Source: Blastocladiella britannica
Lineage: Eukaryota; Blastocladiomycota; Blastocladiomycetes; Blastocladiales; Blastocladiaceae
DNA: 63,045 nucleotides
Reading direction: 5' to 3'
Assembly (NCBI GenBank): GCA_025349905.2
Contig: MU624553.1
Span: 1 to 63,045 of the forward strand
Shown here in pieces: positions 11,464 through 23,623 of this stretch; positions within the stretch are counted from its first letter, which is position 1; each line of letters starts with the position of its first letter. Below the pieces are notes generated by a model, which was not told where the DNA came from, made no database searches, and saw only the letters and a program-made list of their open reading frames with translations. Position numbers and translations under genes: made by a program.

Positions 11464-11992
11464 GTCCTCAGCTCCATCTCGGTCATCGCGGACTCCATCC
11501 GCATTCTTCTCGGCCAACTTCTCGGCCAACTCGTCAGTTCGATCGACAACCAATGAAGACTCATCGATCCTAGTGGCGGCCGGTGCATTTGCGCTCATTT
11601 CGGTGGGAGTCCGCGTGTTATCACACCGGTTCAACGACCCTGATTCCGCATGGTGGGCGGAACTGGCAACGTCCACGGTGCCCTCATCGACGACAGCGTG
11701 GATCACGGGCGGAGTCCAGTCACTGTCCCTATTTGTAGTAGGTGGCGCTGGTAGTGAGAGCTCTGTGCAAGTGGCAGAGGCGTCGGGTGCGCCGGCGGGG
11801 GTCCGCGAAGCGTACGTGGCACTGCGCATGCTCAAACCGGCGATATTGGGGCTGTCGGCCGCGTCGGGACGCGTGTTGGCGGTGCTGGGTGCGGCGCTGG
11901 CGGTCGGGGTGCCCGGAATCGAGCCCGAGGACTTTCGCATTGACCTGGAAACGCTCAGCGACGATGATGAAGATGACAGTAGTGCTGCCTAG
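11462..11992 (+). CDS. hypothetical small protein with acidic tail
   Basis: This is an uninterrupted frame of 176 residues with the strong G/C third-position preference of its neighbours. The N-terminus is Ser/Arg-rich. One hydrophobic segment (ILVAAGAFALISVGV) near residue 40 could span a membrane. A second Ala/Val/Leu-rich stretch near residues 130-150 precedes an acidic C-terminus (DDDEDDS). No family is recognised. Its ATG overlaps the ATG of divergent TAD2 in the palindrome CATG at 11461-11464. The minus strand is also open through most of this interval in the TAD2 frame, so a long TAD2 N-terminal extension is the competing explanation. Composition favours the plus-strand reading. Confidence 0.5.
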   Translation: MSSAPSRSSRTPSAFFSANFSANSSVRSTTNEDSSILVAAGAFALISVGVRVLSHRFNDPDSAWWAELATSTVPSSTTAWITGGVQSLSLFVVGGAGSESSVQVAEASGAPAGVREAYVALRMLKPAILGLSAASGRVLAVLGAALAVGVPGIEPEDFRIDLETLSDDDEDDSSAA

Positions 11993-12120
11993 GACACTAG
12001 TGCCAGTGACGACGACGACGAGTGAATGAGATCTGTGGGTTGAATACGACACGATACGACGCGCGAGCCTCTCTTTCCTGCTGCTTAAACAATTTCCATC
12101 AACAGAACTGACAGAGCATA

Positions 12121-15100
12121 ATGGCTGCCCGGTCCTCCTCTCCCAGCACTAGTCATGGTCGCGCCAACGACGCCGGACCTCTTCGTCTGGCCGATCTCGG
12201 CGGCACCAACACGACCCTTGGTCCCGATCACCATCCTCCTGGTCGCCGCTCGCCCTCTCCGTCCCTCTCGCTGTCGACCTTGTCTTCAGCCGGAGGTGGT
12301 GGCGGCGGTCAAGGCATGTACCCGCGCCTGGACGACCCGACGGTGACGATGCCGCGGTACCCGGACGTGCATGATACCGACAGCGGCCATCTTAGTCCCC
12401 GTTCTCCTGTCAATACCAATAACGACGCGTCGGCCATGTCCACGCTGGCCTTTGCCTTTACCGAGTCGGACGCGGCGCTCGCTGACGAGTTTGCCGAGTC
12501 CCTGACGCTCGTGTTCCGTGGCGACCTGCCGTCCGGTGGCCCGGCGCTGTTTGACCACTATGCGGCGATCTGTGAGCGGCGCGTCGAGTGTCTGGTGGGC
12601 GAACGCGACGATGCGGCGCACAACAAGCGGCCCACTGCGATTCTGGACACGCTGGACGCCGAGCTGGTGGGCGTGCGGGCCGAGGCCCAGTCGTGGCGAT
12701 TGATTGAGTCGATCCTGTCGTACGTTTTTCATTTTGGTTTTGAGCATTTGCTGAGCTTGACCTTTACTACTGTATAGATGGCGCATGGGACACGTGGACG
12801 CGCCGACGCTGCCGCCCAACCCGATCCACTCGGATCGCCTGATCGAGGCCGACGCGCTCTCGCGCAACACGGACGGCCTGCTCGAGCTCAAGGTACTATT
12901 CTATACTCTTTTTCTTGCTTTATTGGTGTCTAAATAAAGTGAATGGACAGCTCGTCCAACGGTGGCTCGAGAACCACCTCGACAAGTTCCTGGACAAGAA
13001 GCTGGTCTCGCTCTCGGTCTCTGCGGTGCGCACCGGTACCTTGGACGCAGCCGGCACTGTTCCCGCCCCCGCGGGTCCCGACTCGACCGAAACTCTGTTC
13101 AAGGCCATCTTTGCGCTGCTGCAGGCGGGCAACCGCGACCTGGCGATCTTGACGGCCGAGAGCACGAGCAACCCATGGGTCGCCGATGCCATTCGCGGCA
13201 GCGATCGCTGGCATGCGACTGCTGACGGTATCATGCCTTTTTTTTTCAATCATATTTTTTTATTTGACATGAATCCAAACAAATGTAGAAAACTGGTCCT
13301 CCCTGGCTGCGGTGATGGGCAACTCGGACCGTGGACTATGGAAGTCCGTGTGCTGGTCGGCGGCGTCGGACCCGTCGCTCGGGTTGTACGAGCGCGCGAC
13401 GTACGCGCTGCTGTCGGGTCGGCTGGACCGCGTGCTTCCGGCGTGCCACACGTACGAGCAAGTGCTGCACGCGATCGTCACTTGCGTGGTGGCCGCCAAG
13501 CTTGACGCGCTCGTGGACCAGGCCGAGCTGGACCGCGGCGCTAGCGTGCCCAGCGACTCGGCCGCCGTGCAGTGGAGTCTTGCTGCTGCTGCCGCTGCTG
13601 CTGCTGCTCCTACTTCAGCAGAAGCAACCGACACAGGGTCGTCGTCGCTGCCCCGCGCCCGCGCCTTGGGACCGGTCCAGTCCGAACCCATTCCGCTGGC
13701 GGGGCTCGGGCGGCTCCGGCACCTGACCCCGCTCGACATTTACATTGAGCTGCACTCGGCCGGCCGCGTTGCTGGGGTGCCCGTACCCGCGCACGTTATC
13801 ACCGCGCTCAAGTCGTTCCATGGCGGGATTCACGCGTGGCTGCTGACCGGTACCACGCTGGGAGACCGCGCTGCTGCTGCCGCTGCTGCTTCTGCTGCTG
13901 CTTCTTCCTCTTCGATGGATGGCGGAGATGCGTACCAACAGCATTTGTTTTCTCGCGGCGAGTTTAATCCCACCACCGATGCCCATGGCAACAACCGCGC
14001 GCACCAGGGCCTGCGAGTGGCCGCCGACCTGGTCGCGTGGCTGTCGACGCGGCACGTCTCGGGCAGCCTGGACTTGAGCCAGCGGCGGTTTGCCGCGCAC
14101 CTGGTGCTGGCGCTGCACCCGACGCTCAACGACCAGCACGGTGACAGCGATGACGACGACGGTGCCATGGACGTAGACCGCACGTCCTCCTCGGCCGCCG
14201 ACTCAGACGCCGCCCGCGTCCGCAGCGTCGTGGAAGGGTACATGTACGCGTTGGCGAGCGCCACCACCACTGAAGTTGATGGAGGGAATGCAGCCAACGA
14301 CACGTTCGATGCACTGGCAGCCCTTGCCCCACGCTACGCGGCGGGGATCACGCCGGCGACGGCGCGTGCGCGCGCGGTGGCGGCGGTGCTGGCGCGGGTG
14401 TCGGCCGCGCACTGGGACAAGTGCATGGCCGCGGCGGTGGACTCGGGCGTCGATGGTCGCGAGGTGGCGATGGTGGCCGCGCGCGAGATTGCCTCCGCCA
14501 TTTCTGCTACCAATGCCGATGGGGGTGATCGCTCCGTGGCAGCGGCTGAAAAGGCGCCGCTGGTGGTCCAGAGCTTGGTTGAGTTTGCGAGCGAGCAAGG
14601 GCCGCGTCCCGGCGGTGGGATGTGGATTGGTCGCGAGGGCATGGTCGCGGTCAATGCCATTGTTCGCGCCTTGATTGGTACATATTATCTTTCCATTTTT
14701 GGATCATACATTTGAGCTAACTCAAATAACAGAATCGGAACACTGGTCGATCCTGGGCGAGATCGTGGACAATGTCGCGCTTCCCTCGGGCCTGACCGAC
14801 GACGACCGCGCCAGTGTCGCGCACTACCCGTACCTGGAGTTTGCCGACTACCGTGCGCTGCGCGAACACGTGGTCGGGCACGAGGAGATCGAGTCAACTC
14901 GGAACAGCGAGGACTTTACTTCCAACCCCACGCGCGCGTGGCTGGCCCAGGCGCTAGAACTGCTGCAGGTCCCGTGGCTGGCGCTGGACGGCGGGTTGGC
15001 CGAGGCGATCCAGGGCCACAGTACCGGTTGGGAGACGGACGATGCGGCGGTGGCCGAGGAGATCGAAGGCTTGCACCGCGCGCTGGCGATCCGGCACCAG

Positions 15101-15425
15101 TACGTGCCCGCGATCATTGAGCAGGTGGCGCGGGTGGTGGAGAACCAAGTGTACGCTTTGACTTTTATATTGTTATGTTTGTTATTGTTATTGACATTGA
15201 TATGTGCGTAACAGGTCGTTCCTGGACGAGGCCGAGCGGCTGGTGTCGCTGCTGCCGGTGCACGAGGACGCGGTGCAACGGTTGGGTGCTGAAAGGGTGC
15301 GGCCGGTGGTGGGTTTGGCGGCGATGCTGTTTACGCGCATGTTTGCGCTGGACGCGGCGGCCGAGCGGTCCGTGACGTCGTCATCGTCGTCGGGTACCTC
15401 GGCAAATCGTCGCCGCGTGGCGTAA
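12121..15425 (+). CDS. NUP84: nucleoporin Nup84/Nup107
   Basis: There are six exons: 12121-12719, 12778-12892, 12951-13227, 13289-14677, 14733-15150 and 15215-15425. The introns are 55-64 bp, all phases agree, and the product is about 1,002 residues. Family landmarks are LVQRWLENH, LLQAGNRDLAILTAES, GNSDRGLWKSVCW and YERATYALLSGRL, which fit the helical Nup84/Nup107 scaffold of the Y-complex of the nuclear pore. The first 150 residues are disordered Ser/Pro/Gly-rich sequence, and alanine runs encoded by GCT repeats interrupt the helical part near 13580-13615 and 13870-13915. The C-terminal 140 residues are helical, as in the tail that contacts Nup133. Nup84 versus the animal name Nup107 is a naming matter; membership of the family is well supported. 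Confidence 0.85.
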
Positions 15426-15859
15426 ATAAATAGTCAGAGAATATACGGCAACGTGGCGCTTTGCTATTGCTTTACCGCGAACACCGGGTGCACCGGGTGC
15501 AGGAAGGCCCCACCCGTTTCGTTTGCAAGAAAAAAAAAAGGAAAGACATAAATTGGGGGGTGCCGACGAAGACCCTTCTCCTTGCGCTCTAGGAATAATC
15601 TCCTTTATAGCCGTTGTCTCTGGTCCTTTGGTCCTTGTCCTTGTCCTTGTCGTCTTGTCGTCCTGCCATTGCATTGCGAGTCGTGTGTAAATTGTATGTT
15701 TCCTTATCCCCTCTCCCTTTCATTCGCTCCTCGTCTCCCTCCCAAAAAAAAAAAAAAAAACACTTCGACTCGCCCCGCCATCCAAAATCCATCCATCCAA
15801 TTAGCTGCCCGACTGACTGTCTGACTGACCTCGAATATTTTCCACTTCAAGAAAACAAA
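15426..15859. other. intergenic promoter region
   Basis: This 434-bp region lies between two plus-strand genes. It holds CT-rich sequence, repeats of TTGTCC near 15635-15655, an A-run at about 15748-15762, and a typical A-rich context just before the next ATG. No gene is seen. Confidence 0.55.
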
Positions 15860-17977
15860 ATGAGCAACGATCATCGCCGCATTCTCCGCCGCTCCCCATC
15901 AGCCCCGGCCCTACGCGACCTGGTCGGCCACCACGATGAGACCGCCACCGACTGCATTCCGGCCCCAGTGCTGGCATTACTGGTCGCCGAATCGCACCTG
16001 GTATCATCCCCACAAAAACCGCAGGGGATGGAGACGGCATTTCCATGGTCAGCGCAATGCCCGGCATCCCGCCACCGCCACGTGGACTACCTGCACCACG
16101 CATGGACCGACCACCAGCTGCGGGTGACGTGGCGGCTGCTGGCGCGGCTCAAGCGCGTGGACCGCGATTTGCGCGACTGGCGGCGTGGGGACCGGCTCGA
16201 GGCGTTGGCGTGGCGGGTGTGGGCGCAGCGGCACGGGAAACTGGATAAAGTGCACCCGTACGCCATTGGATGGGAAAAGGACGACTCGACGCTGTGTGCC
16301 ACGGGGCCGCTGTGGCCTTCCAGTGGTGAATCGGTTCATTCTGGTGTGATTGGCGGGGGCCGTGGCCGTGGCCGTACCGGGTGTCTTAAGCGGCCGACGC
16401 TGCGCGATGCATTGTTACGGATCTCGGCACCCACGATACCGCCGGAAACAACGGAGCCGCCAGGGTGCACTGCGCTTGACCTGAGCCAGGCGCTGGACAC
16501 GACTGCCGCCGGTTCTGGGGTCGTGGTTCCGTTGCCGGCCCTGGTCTGCCTGCCCACCACCACCGAACTTCTATTACCGGCGGAGTCGCCGATCCCACGC
16601 ATTGCAGCGACGTCATTGCCGCCGTCTTTGGCCACCCCACCTCTGACCCCGAACGCGCTGGATCCGGCCCCAGCCCCACCGCCGCCGCCGTCACCACCGG
16701 TGGTACTGTCCCATCTTACCTCGCCAGGAAATAGCGTGCGGTTCTCGCCGATCGTGCGTGAACGCGTGGTAGCCGATACGCGCGTGCTGTCGGACCGGCC
16801 GCGCGCATCGGCCGCGGTGGTGCTGGCGGGGTTGCCGCCTCCCCACACCGACGCCGTGGCCGCCGCCGAGCGGTGGGCGTCAGCATTGACGGCCGAAATG
16901 GTGTACGAGGCCGCACAGACGGCTGCTGCTTCGGCTGCTGCTGCTTCGGCTATGCAGTCTCCGATCGCGGACAACGACAATATCGACAACGACAATGACG
17001 ACGATACGTCCTCGGTCTCGGATCAAGCGCCCTCCCCACCGCTGGTGACGGCGCGGTACCGTGCAGCGCGACACGCGGCTGCGGCGCGACTGGGCCTAAA
17101 GATTCCGTCGGGCGGGGCATCATTCAACGTCGGCGGTGGGGGCGGGTACGAGTCGCTAGCATCGCCGGGCCCGCTCGGGTGGTCCGATGGGCCCGCAGCT
17201 CGGTCGGCCGCCGCGCACTCTACCGCGGTACTGGCGGCCCTGGTCGGGGACTTGCTGGCCACGCCCGACGAAGAGCTCGAGCCTGATATGGCGTTTCGAG
17301 TGACTACCGCATTGCCTCCGCCTGTTTCTGCCCCTCCGTCCGGGGAGGTCACTGGCCATCTACCGCAGCGTCGCCAACATCAAGATTCGAAGCAAGACGT
17401 GCTTGGTGCCGCTGCCGTGCTGGACCACTTGCCCGACGGCCGCGACTTGGCGCCCCCGTCGTTCCACCAGCACCACCACCCGGGCGACGCGGTGGCCACG
17501 CTGACACTTCCGACCCACGAGATCCACACCTCCATCCCATTGCTGCCTGCTCCAACCGCCGCTCACCTGATCGCCAATGCCACCGGATGGGACTTGTGGT
17601 CGTCAGAGGTACTCCCGCCGCCATCATCGTCGCCACCACGGGCCTCGACACGGTTGGACGGTGACTTCGATTACCATCGCGCATCATCGCCGCTATTTGC
17701 TGCCATGGCCGCCGACGCCGGATCGCCGCGCCGAATGATCGACTCGGGCCGCGGATCGGCGGGCGGGTCACCCGAGCGAGGACTATCTCCTCCTCGATTT
17801 CCATTCACCATTGTCCGATCAGGACTGGAGGAGGACACTGGCCGCGATGGCGATGGGCAAGAAGACGGTGGGTCGGACACGCCGCCGCCGTCCATGGGCG
17901 AAATGGCCGAAAACGTCCGCGACGCCGTCGGGTGGCTGCTGTCGGCGGTCGCGTCGCGGGCCGGGTTGTTTGTGTAA
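15860..17977 (+). CDS. PF08550/DUF1752 protein, Reg1-like
   Basis: This is a single-exon gene of 705 residues starting at an ATG in the context ACAAAATG. Residues about 74-150 carry VDYLHHAW, VTWRLLARL, LEALAWRVWAQR and KVHPYAIGWEKD, which match the fungal domain PF08550 (also called the areA GATA-like N-terminal domain) found in Reg1-type regulators. Near residue 292 is NSVRFSP, a plausible RVxF-type docking site for protein phosphatase 1. The remainder is disordered and Pro/Ser/Ala-rich with one acidic Asn/Asp run. By family knowledge, Reg1 targets the PP1 catalytic subunit in glucose repression. A similar role here is inference from the domain plus the docking motif. There is no GATA zinc finger, so it is not a DNA-binding AreA protein. 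Confidence 0.75.
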   Translation: MSNDHRRILRRSPSAPALRDLVGHHDETATDCIPAPVLALLVAESHLVSSPQKPQGMETAFPWSAQCPASRHRHVDYLHHAWTDHQLRVTWRLLARLKRVDRDLRDWRRGDRLEALAWRVWAQRHGKLDKVHPYAIGWEKDDSTLCATGPLWPSSGESVHSGVIGGGRGRGRTGCLKRPTLRDALLRISAPTIPPETTEPPGCTALDLSQALDTTAAGSGVVVPLPALVCLPTTTELLLPAESPIPRIAATSLPPSLATPPLTPNALDPAPAPPPPPSPPVVLSHLTSPGNSVRFSPIVRERVVADTRVLSDRPRASAAVVLAGLPPPHTDAVAAAERWASALTAEMVYEAAQTAAASAAAASAMQSPIADNDNIDNDNDDDTSSVSDQAPSPPLVTARYRAARHAAAARLGLKIPSGGASFNVGGGGGYESLASPGPLGWSDGPAARSAAAHSTAVLAALVGDLLATPDEELEPDMAFRVTTALPPPVSAPPSGEVTGHLPQRRQHQDSKQDVLGAAAVLDHLPDGRDLAPPSFHQHHHPGDAVATLTLPTHEIHTSIPLLPAPTAAHLIANATGWDLWSSEVLPPPSSSPPRASTRLDGDFDYHRASSPLFAAMAADAGSPRRMIDSGRGSAGGSPERGLSPPRFPFTIVRSGLEEDTGRDGDGQEDGGSDTPPPSMGEMAENVRDAVGWLLSAVASRAGLFV

Positions 17978-18076
17978 ATAATAACAAAAACAATACGTCC
18001 ACGTCCGTTGTCAATATATAAGATATCCAAACCAAGAGGGCATACACGCAGGGGAACAGAAATATATTTATGTAAA

Positions 18077-21000
18077 TCACAAAGGGGACGAAGCCGCCAT
18101 TGCCCGGCCCGAGGACAAAGGGCGGGCCGGTGACAGCAGAGAAGAAATAGATGTGGCCGCCGGTGGAGGAAGCAAAGGCTTCAGTGGCGGAGGCGACGTT
18201 GGCCGCTGATGCTGATGAGTGTGGGTATGAGAAGTCGCCATCACCGCCTGTGCAGAAGTGGACGAAGCAACATGGCGGCGCCCACCGCCAGCAGCGCTCA
18301 CAATCACCGACTGCGCGTAATCCAAGTCGCGGTACACGGCGCGAATCGCGGCCCTTACGCCGTCCTCGGCACCAATGCGGTCGCCGACGATCCTCGCTCG
18401 CTCGGCCATTTTTGGATCTTTCACCAGCGTCGTCAATGCCGCGGCAAACTTGGACTCGGTCATGCGCGGCAAGTTGATCCCGGCCCCCAGCTCCTCGACC
18501 CGCTGCGCCCAAAAGAACTGGTCGCCAAAGAACGGCTTGATGATACATGGCACGCCGAACCGTAAGCCCGCGGCCGTGGTCCCTGACCCGCCATGGTGCA
18601 CGACCCCACGGACCCGCGGGAACAGCCAGTCGTGCGGGACCGAGTCGAGTTCCAGGATATCGTCGCAGGCGGTGGACGCGGCTGCTTTAGCCGCCTTGGC
18701 GGACGATGTCGATGAGGTCCCCCGTTGGCTCCATCCGCGACACACGATTGCGCGCACGCCCGCGCGCTTGACGGCGGCCACAATGGTTTGAGACATGGCC
18801 ACCGGGTCGGGCACCACGATCGACCCGAATCCAATGTACACGGTGCGTTCGGGTGCGACCGCCAAGAACCGCTCGAGGTCCGACGGTGGTTTCCATGCCA
18901 GAGCCGCGGGCGAGGGCGGCAAAAACCAGTACCCGCACACGTGCACATAGTCGGGCCACTCGACCGGCTGTGGCATGACTTCCGGCGAGATCCCGTAAAT
19001 GAATGGAATGTGTCGGAAATCCAATGTCCACAGCGGTTCGAGACCCAGGGTCTTGCGGCGCCAGTGGTTGACGATGGACCGTGTGCCCGACCAGATGGCC
19101 TGCTCGGCCAGCACAAACGTCGAGTAATTGTACCCGATCGAGTTGGCGACCCCCGACGCGTGCACGGGCGCGAACGGGTGGGCGAAGCTGGCGGTGCGGG
19201 TCCACGGCATCATGAACGCGCGAATCACGGGCACTTGCAGCTTCTCAGCAATGTGGTACCCGGCTCCAATGGCGCCCGCGGCCTCAATGATCAGTTCCGC
19301 GCCCTGGCATGCGATCCATGCCGTTTCCAGCAGCTCCGCCAGCCATCCGCGGAATTTGCCAAACACTTGCTTCACGAACCCGATCGAGAACATTGGGTAG
19401 TCGACGCACAGCTTCATGATTTCGGCCGGGTCGCCTTTCACTTCGGCAAACTCGATCCCAAACGACTCGATCCACGGCTGGTACTCCTTGTGCGTGCACA
19501 GCTTGACGCTGTGGCCGTCGGCCATGAACCCCAAGCTGAGGGCAATGAACGGCTGCACGTCACCACGGGTTCCAATAGTGATGATGGCGATGCGCATGGG
19601 TCGCGGGGGCAGCGAGGGCACGCGGGCGCTGCTCGAGATCTGCGGCACATGGTCGAGTTCGCGCCCAACGGTCGATAAATCAAAGAAACTCTCGCCGCGC
19701 GACGCGCGGTCCTGCATGATTCCGGCCAGCTCGGCCATGCGCGCGCGCGACGTCACTTCGCGTGCGAGTTTTGGCGGCGCCGAGACGGTGCGCGCGACCG
19801 CGTCGCGGGCGTCGCGCGACGCAAACTCGAAACACAGTTCGGCGCACCGCGCCGCCACCAGCATCCCGCGCTCGGCCATGCGCGCGTCGGCCATCCCGCC
19901 GTCGCGGGTCGATGACGACGGCGAAGCCGCCACGCCAATCACGTCTTCGAGCGGAATCAGGACCGTGATATGCGATCGAAGCCCAAGCACCGCGGTCGAC
20001 AGGTACCCGAGATACTTGCGCCCCACGTACACACGACCGTACCGCGGGAGCGTGCGGATCAGGTACACGGGCGCCGACGCCATCACCTCGTCTTCGACTT
20101 TAAACCGGGTGCGGAACGCGTCGGCGTCCGGGTGCCGGCCCTCGAGCGCCGCCTCTTGTGGGGACAATGGGCGGTCCGGGGCTACCGCCGCCTCGGGCGC
20201 TACAATGGCGGTGCCGGTGCGGTCGCCCGCGCCCCACTTGACGGTGCGCGTCGGGTGCTTGATAAACTCAACCACGGCCAAAGACGGCGACGACGATGCT
20301 GTCGGGGGCGGGAGTGGCTGGGATGCCGATAGTGGCCGCTCGCTGGCCCGCAGCGGCTTGGGCACCGCCATCGTGGTGTTGATGGCTAGTGGAGTCGCCA
20401 GCGGACCCATGGTGGCCGCGTGCGGGCGATGGGCCAGGGCCGGCGGAGAGTTGGACGTGGCGCGTAGTGGGGCTGTTACTGCGGCTGCTGCCGAGGATGC
20501 CGGCGACGAGTCGGGTGTCGCTGGCAATGGCTTGGCGCCGAGCCGGCCGCGGCCCAAGTCAAGGCTGCTGGTCTTGCGGTGCGCGTGGTGGCGAACCACC
20601 GACCCGCTCCGGGCGGACAAGGGCGTCGGCGGCGAGGCGGGTGGCGGCGGTGTGCTCACCTGCGCAGGGGGTGGCGCCGACGGCTCGACCATGAGTGAAG
20701 AACCCGAATCGGCTCTATTAACCGCAGGCGTGAGAAGCAGTGCTGGAACGCTCGCAGCCACGGTGCCGGGGATCGCGTCCACTGCCTTGGACAGAGGACT
20801 AGTTGGCAAGAGAGTGGTAGCGGGCGCTTCGGTCGCCTCACGAGCGGACGTAGCAGCGACAGCGGCAGCAGCAGCGGCAGCAGTGGGTATCGTGGAGCTG
20901 TGCGAGCGGCGGTGCGAGAACCGGCGGATGGCGCGAATCGCGGGCCCAATCACGGGCAACTTGGATGATGTCGAGTGCTCGTCGTCATCGCTGTCCGGTG

Positions 21001-23291
21001 GCATAATCGCACTCTCTTGTGCCAACTTGCTGCCAGTACTCAGAGTCGGCAGCGATGATGCTACTCCCATCAACGGTGAAGATACCGTCGCAATCGCCGT
21101 CGATGGTTGTTGCCCAGATGGAGTCGCAACCAGAGTAGACGAAGCCGACCGCGACCGCGACCGCGAGATCGACGGCATTTTCCAGTTGGCGAGCGAGTTG
21201 CTGAGGCGGCGGAGCGACAGCTTGCGTTCGACCTGGGCGGGAGATGGGGGCGATTGGCCGTCGGCCAGGAAAAGCTCGCGCACGTCCTGTGCAATCATCG
21301 AGTCTGCGGCCAGTGGCGGCGGCGAGTACGGTAGGAACGCGTTCACGGCCTCCTCGTGGCGGGCAAAGTACGCGAACGTGTAGTCCTCGAGCACTACTGA
21401 CGACGCGGCGGGGGCCGTTGCGCCGTTGGTGGTTGATGACGACAATGACGACGAAAAGAATGGGATGGACGCCCACCGAGGCGACGTCGATGTTGTTCCT
21501 GAAGAAGCACTGGCGGCCGCGAGGTGATCGCGAGTGGGAAGCGCCGCAGGCTGCTGCTGCCCAACGGGAGCAGAGGCCATGTCGTCGCGGAATGCCACCG
21601 ATACGCGGATGGCAGGATCCTCGAAGTCAGCGGCCACGTGGGTGATGGCGTGGGCCGGCAGCACGACGCGAATGTCGTCGTTGGCGTTCTGGGCCAGGAA
21701 CGTGGATTCCTGCAGCAGCCGGCACCACTCGCGGCACGCTTGCGGCGAGTCGGTGGCCAGTTTCCAGGTGACCACCGACGGCGGTGGTGGAGCAGCGGCA
21801 GCGGCAGCAGCAAGGGCGGCAGCGGGTGGTGACGAGTCGATGGCGCCGCTATGGAGGAGAGCCGACGTGCTGCTCGACAGCGACGACGAGAACGAGGGCA
21901 TTTGGCCAGCGCCAATCGAGAGTGAGGACTGTACCGAGAGCCCAGTTGGAGATGCCTTGAAGCGCAGCTTCAGACGCAGCGGGTACTTTGGGTTGAGTTC
22001 GATCGATTCAATGGAGCGCAGGTCAATGGATTCGACGGGGTAGTATGGATTCTTTTAAATTTTTTCATTAGTATCAATTCCATCGCAGTATAAGTATGAA
22101 TAATAAGTACCTCGGCATCAGTGTATAGTGACAGGTTCGTGTCCTTGAGCACGAACCAGTACGAAGTCCAAACGGCAAGGGTTCCCTTTTTGCTCACGAA
22201 TCCCGAGTGCGAGTTGAGCTGCGTGTGTCAAGTGTGATCCGAGAATGCGAATGAGTGAGTGACCGCACACTTGAAGTAAAAAAACGAATAGCATACCTCG
22301 CCTGTGGGCAGCCGCGCATGAAAGCAAATGTGCGAGTTGGTCAGGTACACGCGGCCCCGGATGAGCACGTTTCGGAGCATCCAGCACGAGAATTCTGGTG
22401 GAATGAGGGTTATGAGGTGACTGAGTTGTCAAACGTATAAAATGCAATAACGACGTACGGCCACGAAGCTCGGTCGGCACGGATCCGAGCTCAAATAGCT
22501 CGGCAATACGTTGCAAAGTGGCCGAGGTACTGCGGAGGTGGTGCAGGTGATCCGAGGTGGACGCGGCCGAGATGGAATGCCCGTCGTTGTCACCGGTCGC
22601 ACCAGCACTGTTTTCGTCGCCACCAACATTGACTTGACCATTATCACCATGATCATCCAGGGGTGGGGAGGTCCCTAAAGAGGAAGCCGACACAGGAGGG
22701 GCAGGGTTTGGTGAAGCAAAAGCAGATGATGCCGGCGGAAATGATGACGTGTTGGTCTCTGCATCCGGACGGACGGGAGCAGTTACGCCAACTGGCGTTG
22801 AGGCCGGCCACGGCTCCAAGTCCCGCTGCTGATGACTAGCACGCGATGGTGATGGCACGGTCGAGCGCAAGGCCAGAGGATCCATATCGGCCGATTTCGA
22901 GCGTTTCCGGCGCGCAATGGCCGCCGTTGGCCCGCGCATGGACGCGAATGCGGCCGCGAGCGATGGCGACGGTGGGGAGACGGGCCGTGGCGTCGATTTG
23001 CTGCGTTTCCGCGACCTTGTAACGGTGCTGGTGCCATCAGCGGTGGAGTTGCGGTGGGGAAGCACTACCGGTGCGCCGGCACTGTGCGGCATGGGCGGGG
23101 CCACGTCCACATCGACGGCATCGTCCTGTTTCTTTCGGGTGGTACTTGAGCACTGGTATATTCCAGTATCTTTTAAGGAGAGAACGGACCAGCTCGCAAT
23201 CCGAGGATGCACCCGACGAGGAGGCCGAGGACACGGGCAAGTCGGTCGACCGGAGCGACGCCTGGAGCAGCGCGTAGACGGCCGAGTTCAT
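18077..23291 (-). CDS. ATG26: sterol 3-beta-glucosyltransferase
   Basis: Exons are 23291-23190, 23125-22459, 22394-22297, 22218-22111 and 22051-18077, giving about 1,649 residues. The first junction (donor GTCCGT) is tentative; the others are firm. Domain order matches UGT51/Atg26: a GRAM domain (QFSCWMLRNVL, TNSHICFHARLP), a PH segment (GFVSKKGTLAVW, YWFVLKD), about 600 disordered residues, a second GRAM (RVYVGRKYLGYLST), then the glycosyltransferase starting at MRIAIITIGTRGDVQPFIAL. The UDP-glucose site shows VVHHGGSGTTAAGL and FFGDQFFWAQ. The family transfers glucose from UDP-glucose to ergosterol at membranes; the GRAM and PH domains bind phosphoinositides. It is longer than yeast Ugt51 (1,198 residues) because of the linker. 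A GH5 enzyme that could reverse the reaction lies at 52610. Confidence 0.93.
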
Positions 23292-23623
23292 TTTTTATTT
23301 CTTTATTTTGCGGCTGCAATATCAAATGCAAGTGTGTGATTCAGGAAGTATTTTGGGGAAGGGGAATGGAGGATGGATCGTTGGAAATTGATGTGAAAGT
23401 CCACGAAGGGATCCTCGAGCAAAGTCAGTCCGACCGCTGACCGTCCTCCATACTTTATACCCTCACACACCTTTTCCCCCGAAGCCCGGGAGACTGGGTT
23501 ATAGCTTTTTGGATTGAATAGCCTGTCTGAAACCCCCAAACTGGAGATGCAAGTGTTGCCAAGACCTCTTGGCCATGCCAGTCTTGGTGAAAGCTATTTT
23601 TATTTGGACTTAACGAAAACACT
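23292..23623. other. gap upstream of glucosyltransferase
   Basis: This 332-bp region lies between the glucosyltransferase start and the TRP4 stop, both on the minus strand. It should hold the glucosyltransferase promoter and the TRP4 3' end. No gene or clear motif is seen. Confidence 0.45.

Noticed and set aside
11464..11940. Long N-terminal extension of TAD2 on the minus strand
   Set aside because: The frame is open, but TAD2 proteins do not need it, and codon bias and hydrophobic pattern favour the plus-strand reading. Kept as an open alternative.
15860..17977. AreA GATA transcription factor
   Set aside because: Only the N-terminal PF08550 domain is present; no GATA zinc finger (CxxC...CxxC) occurs.
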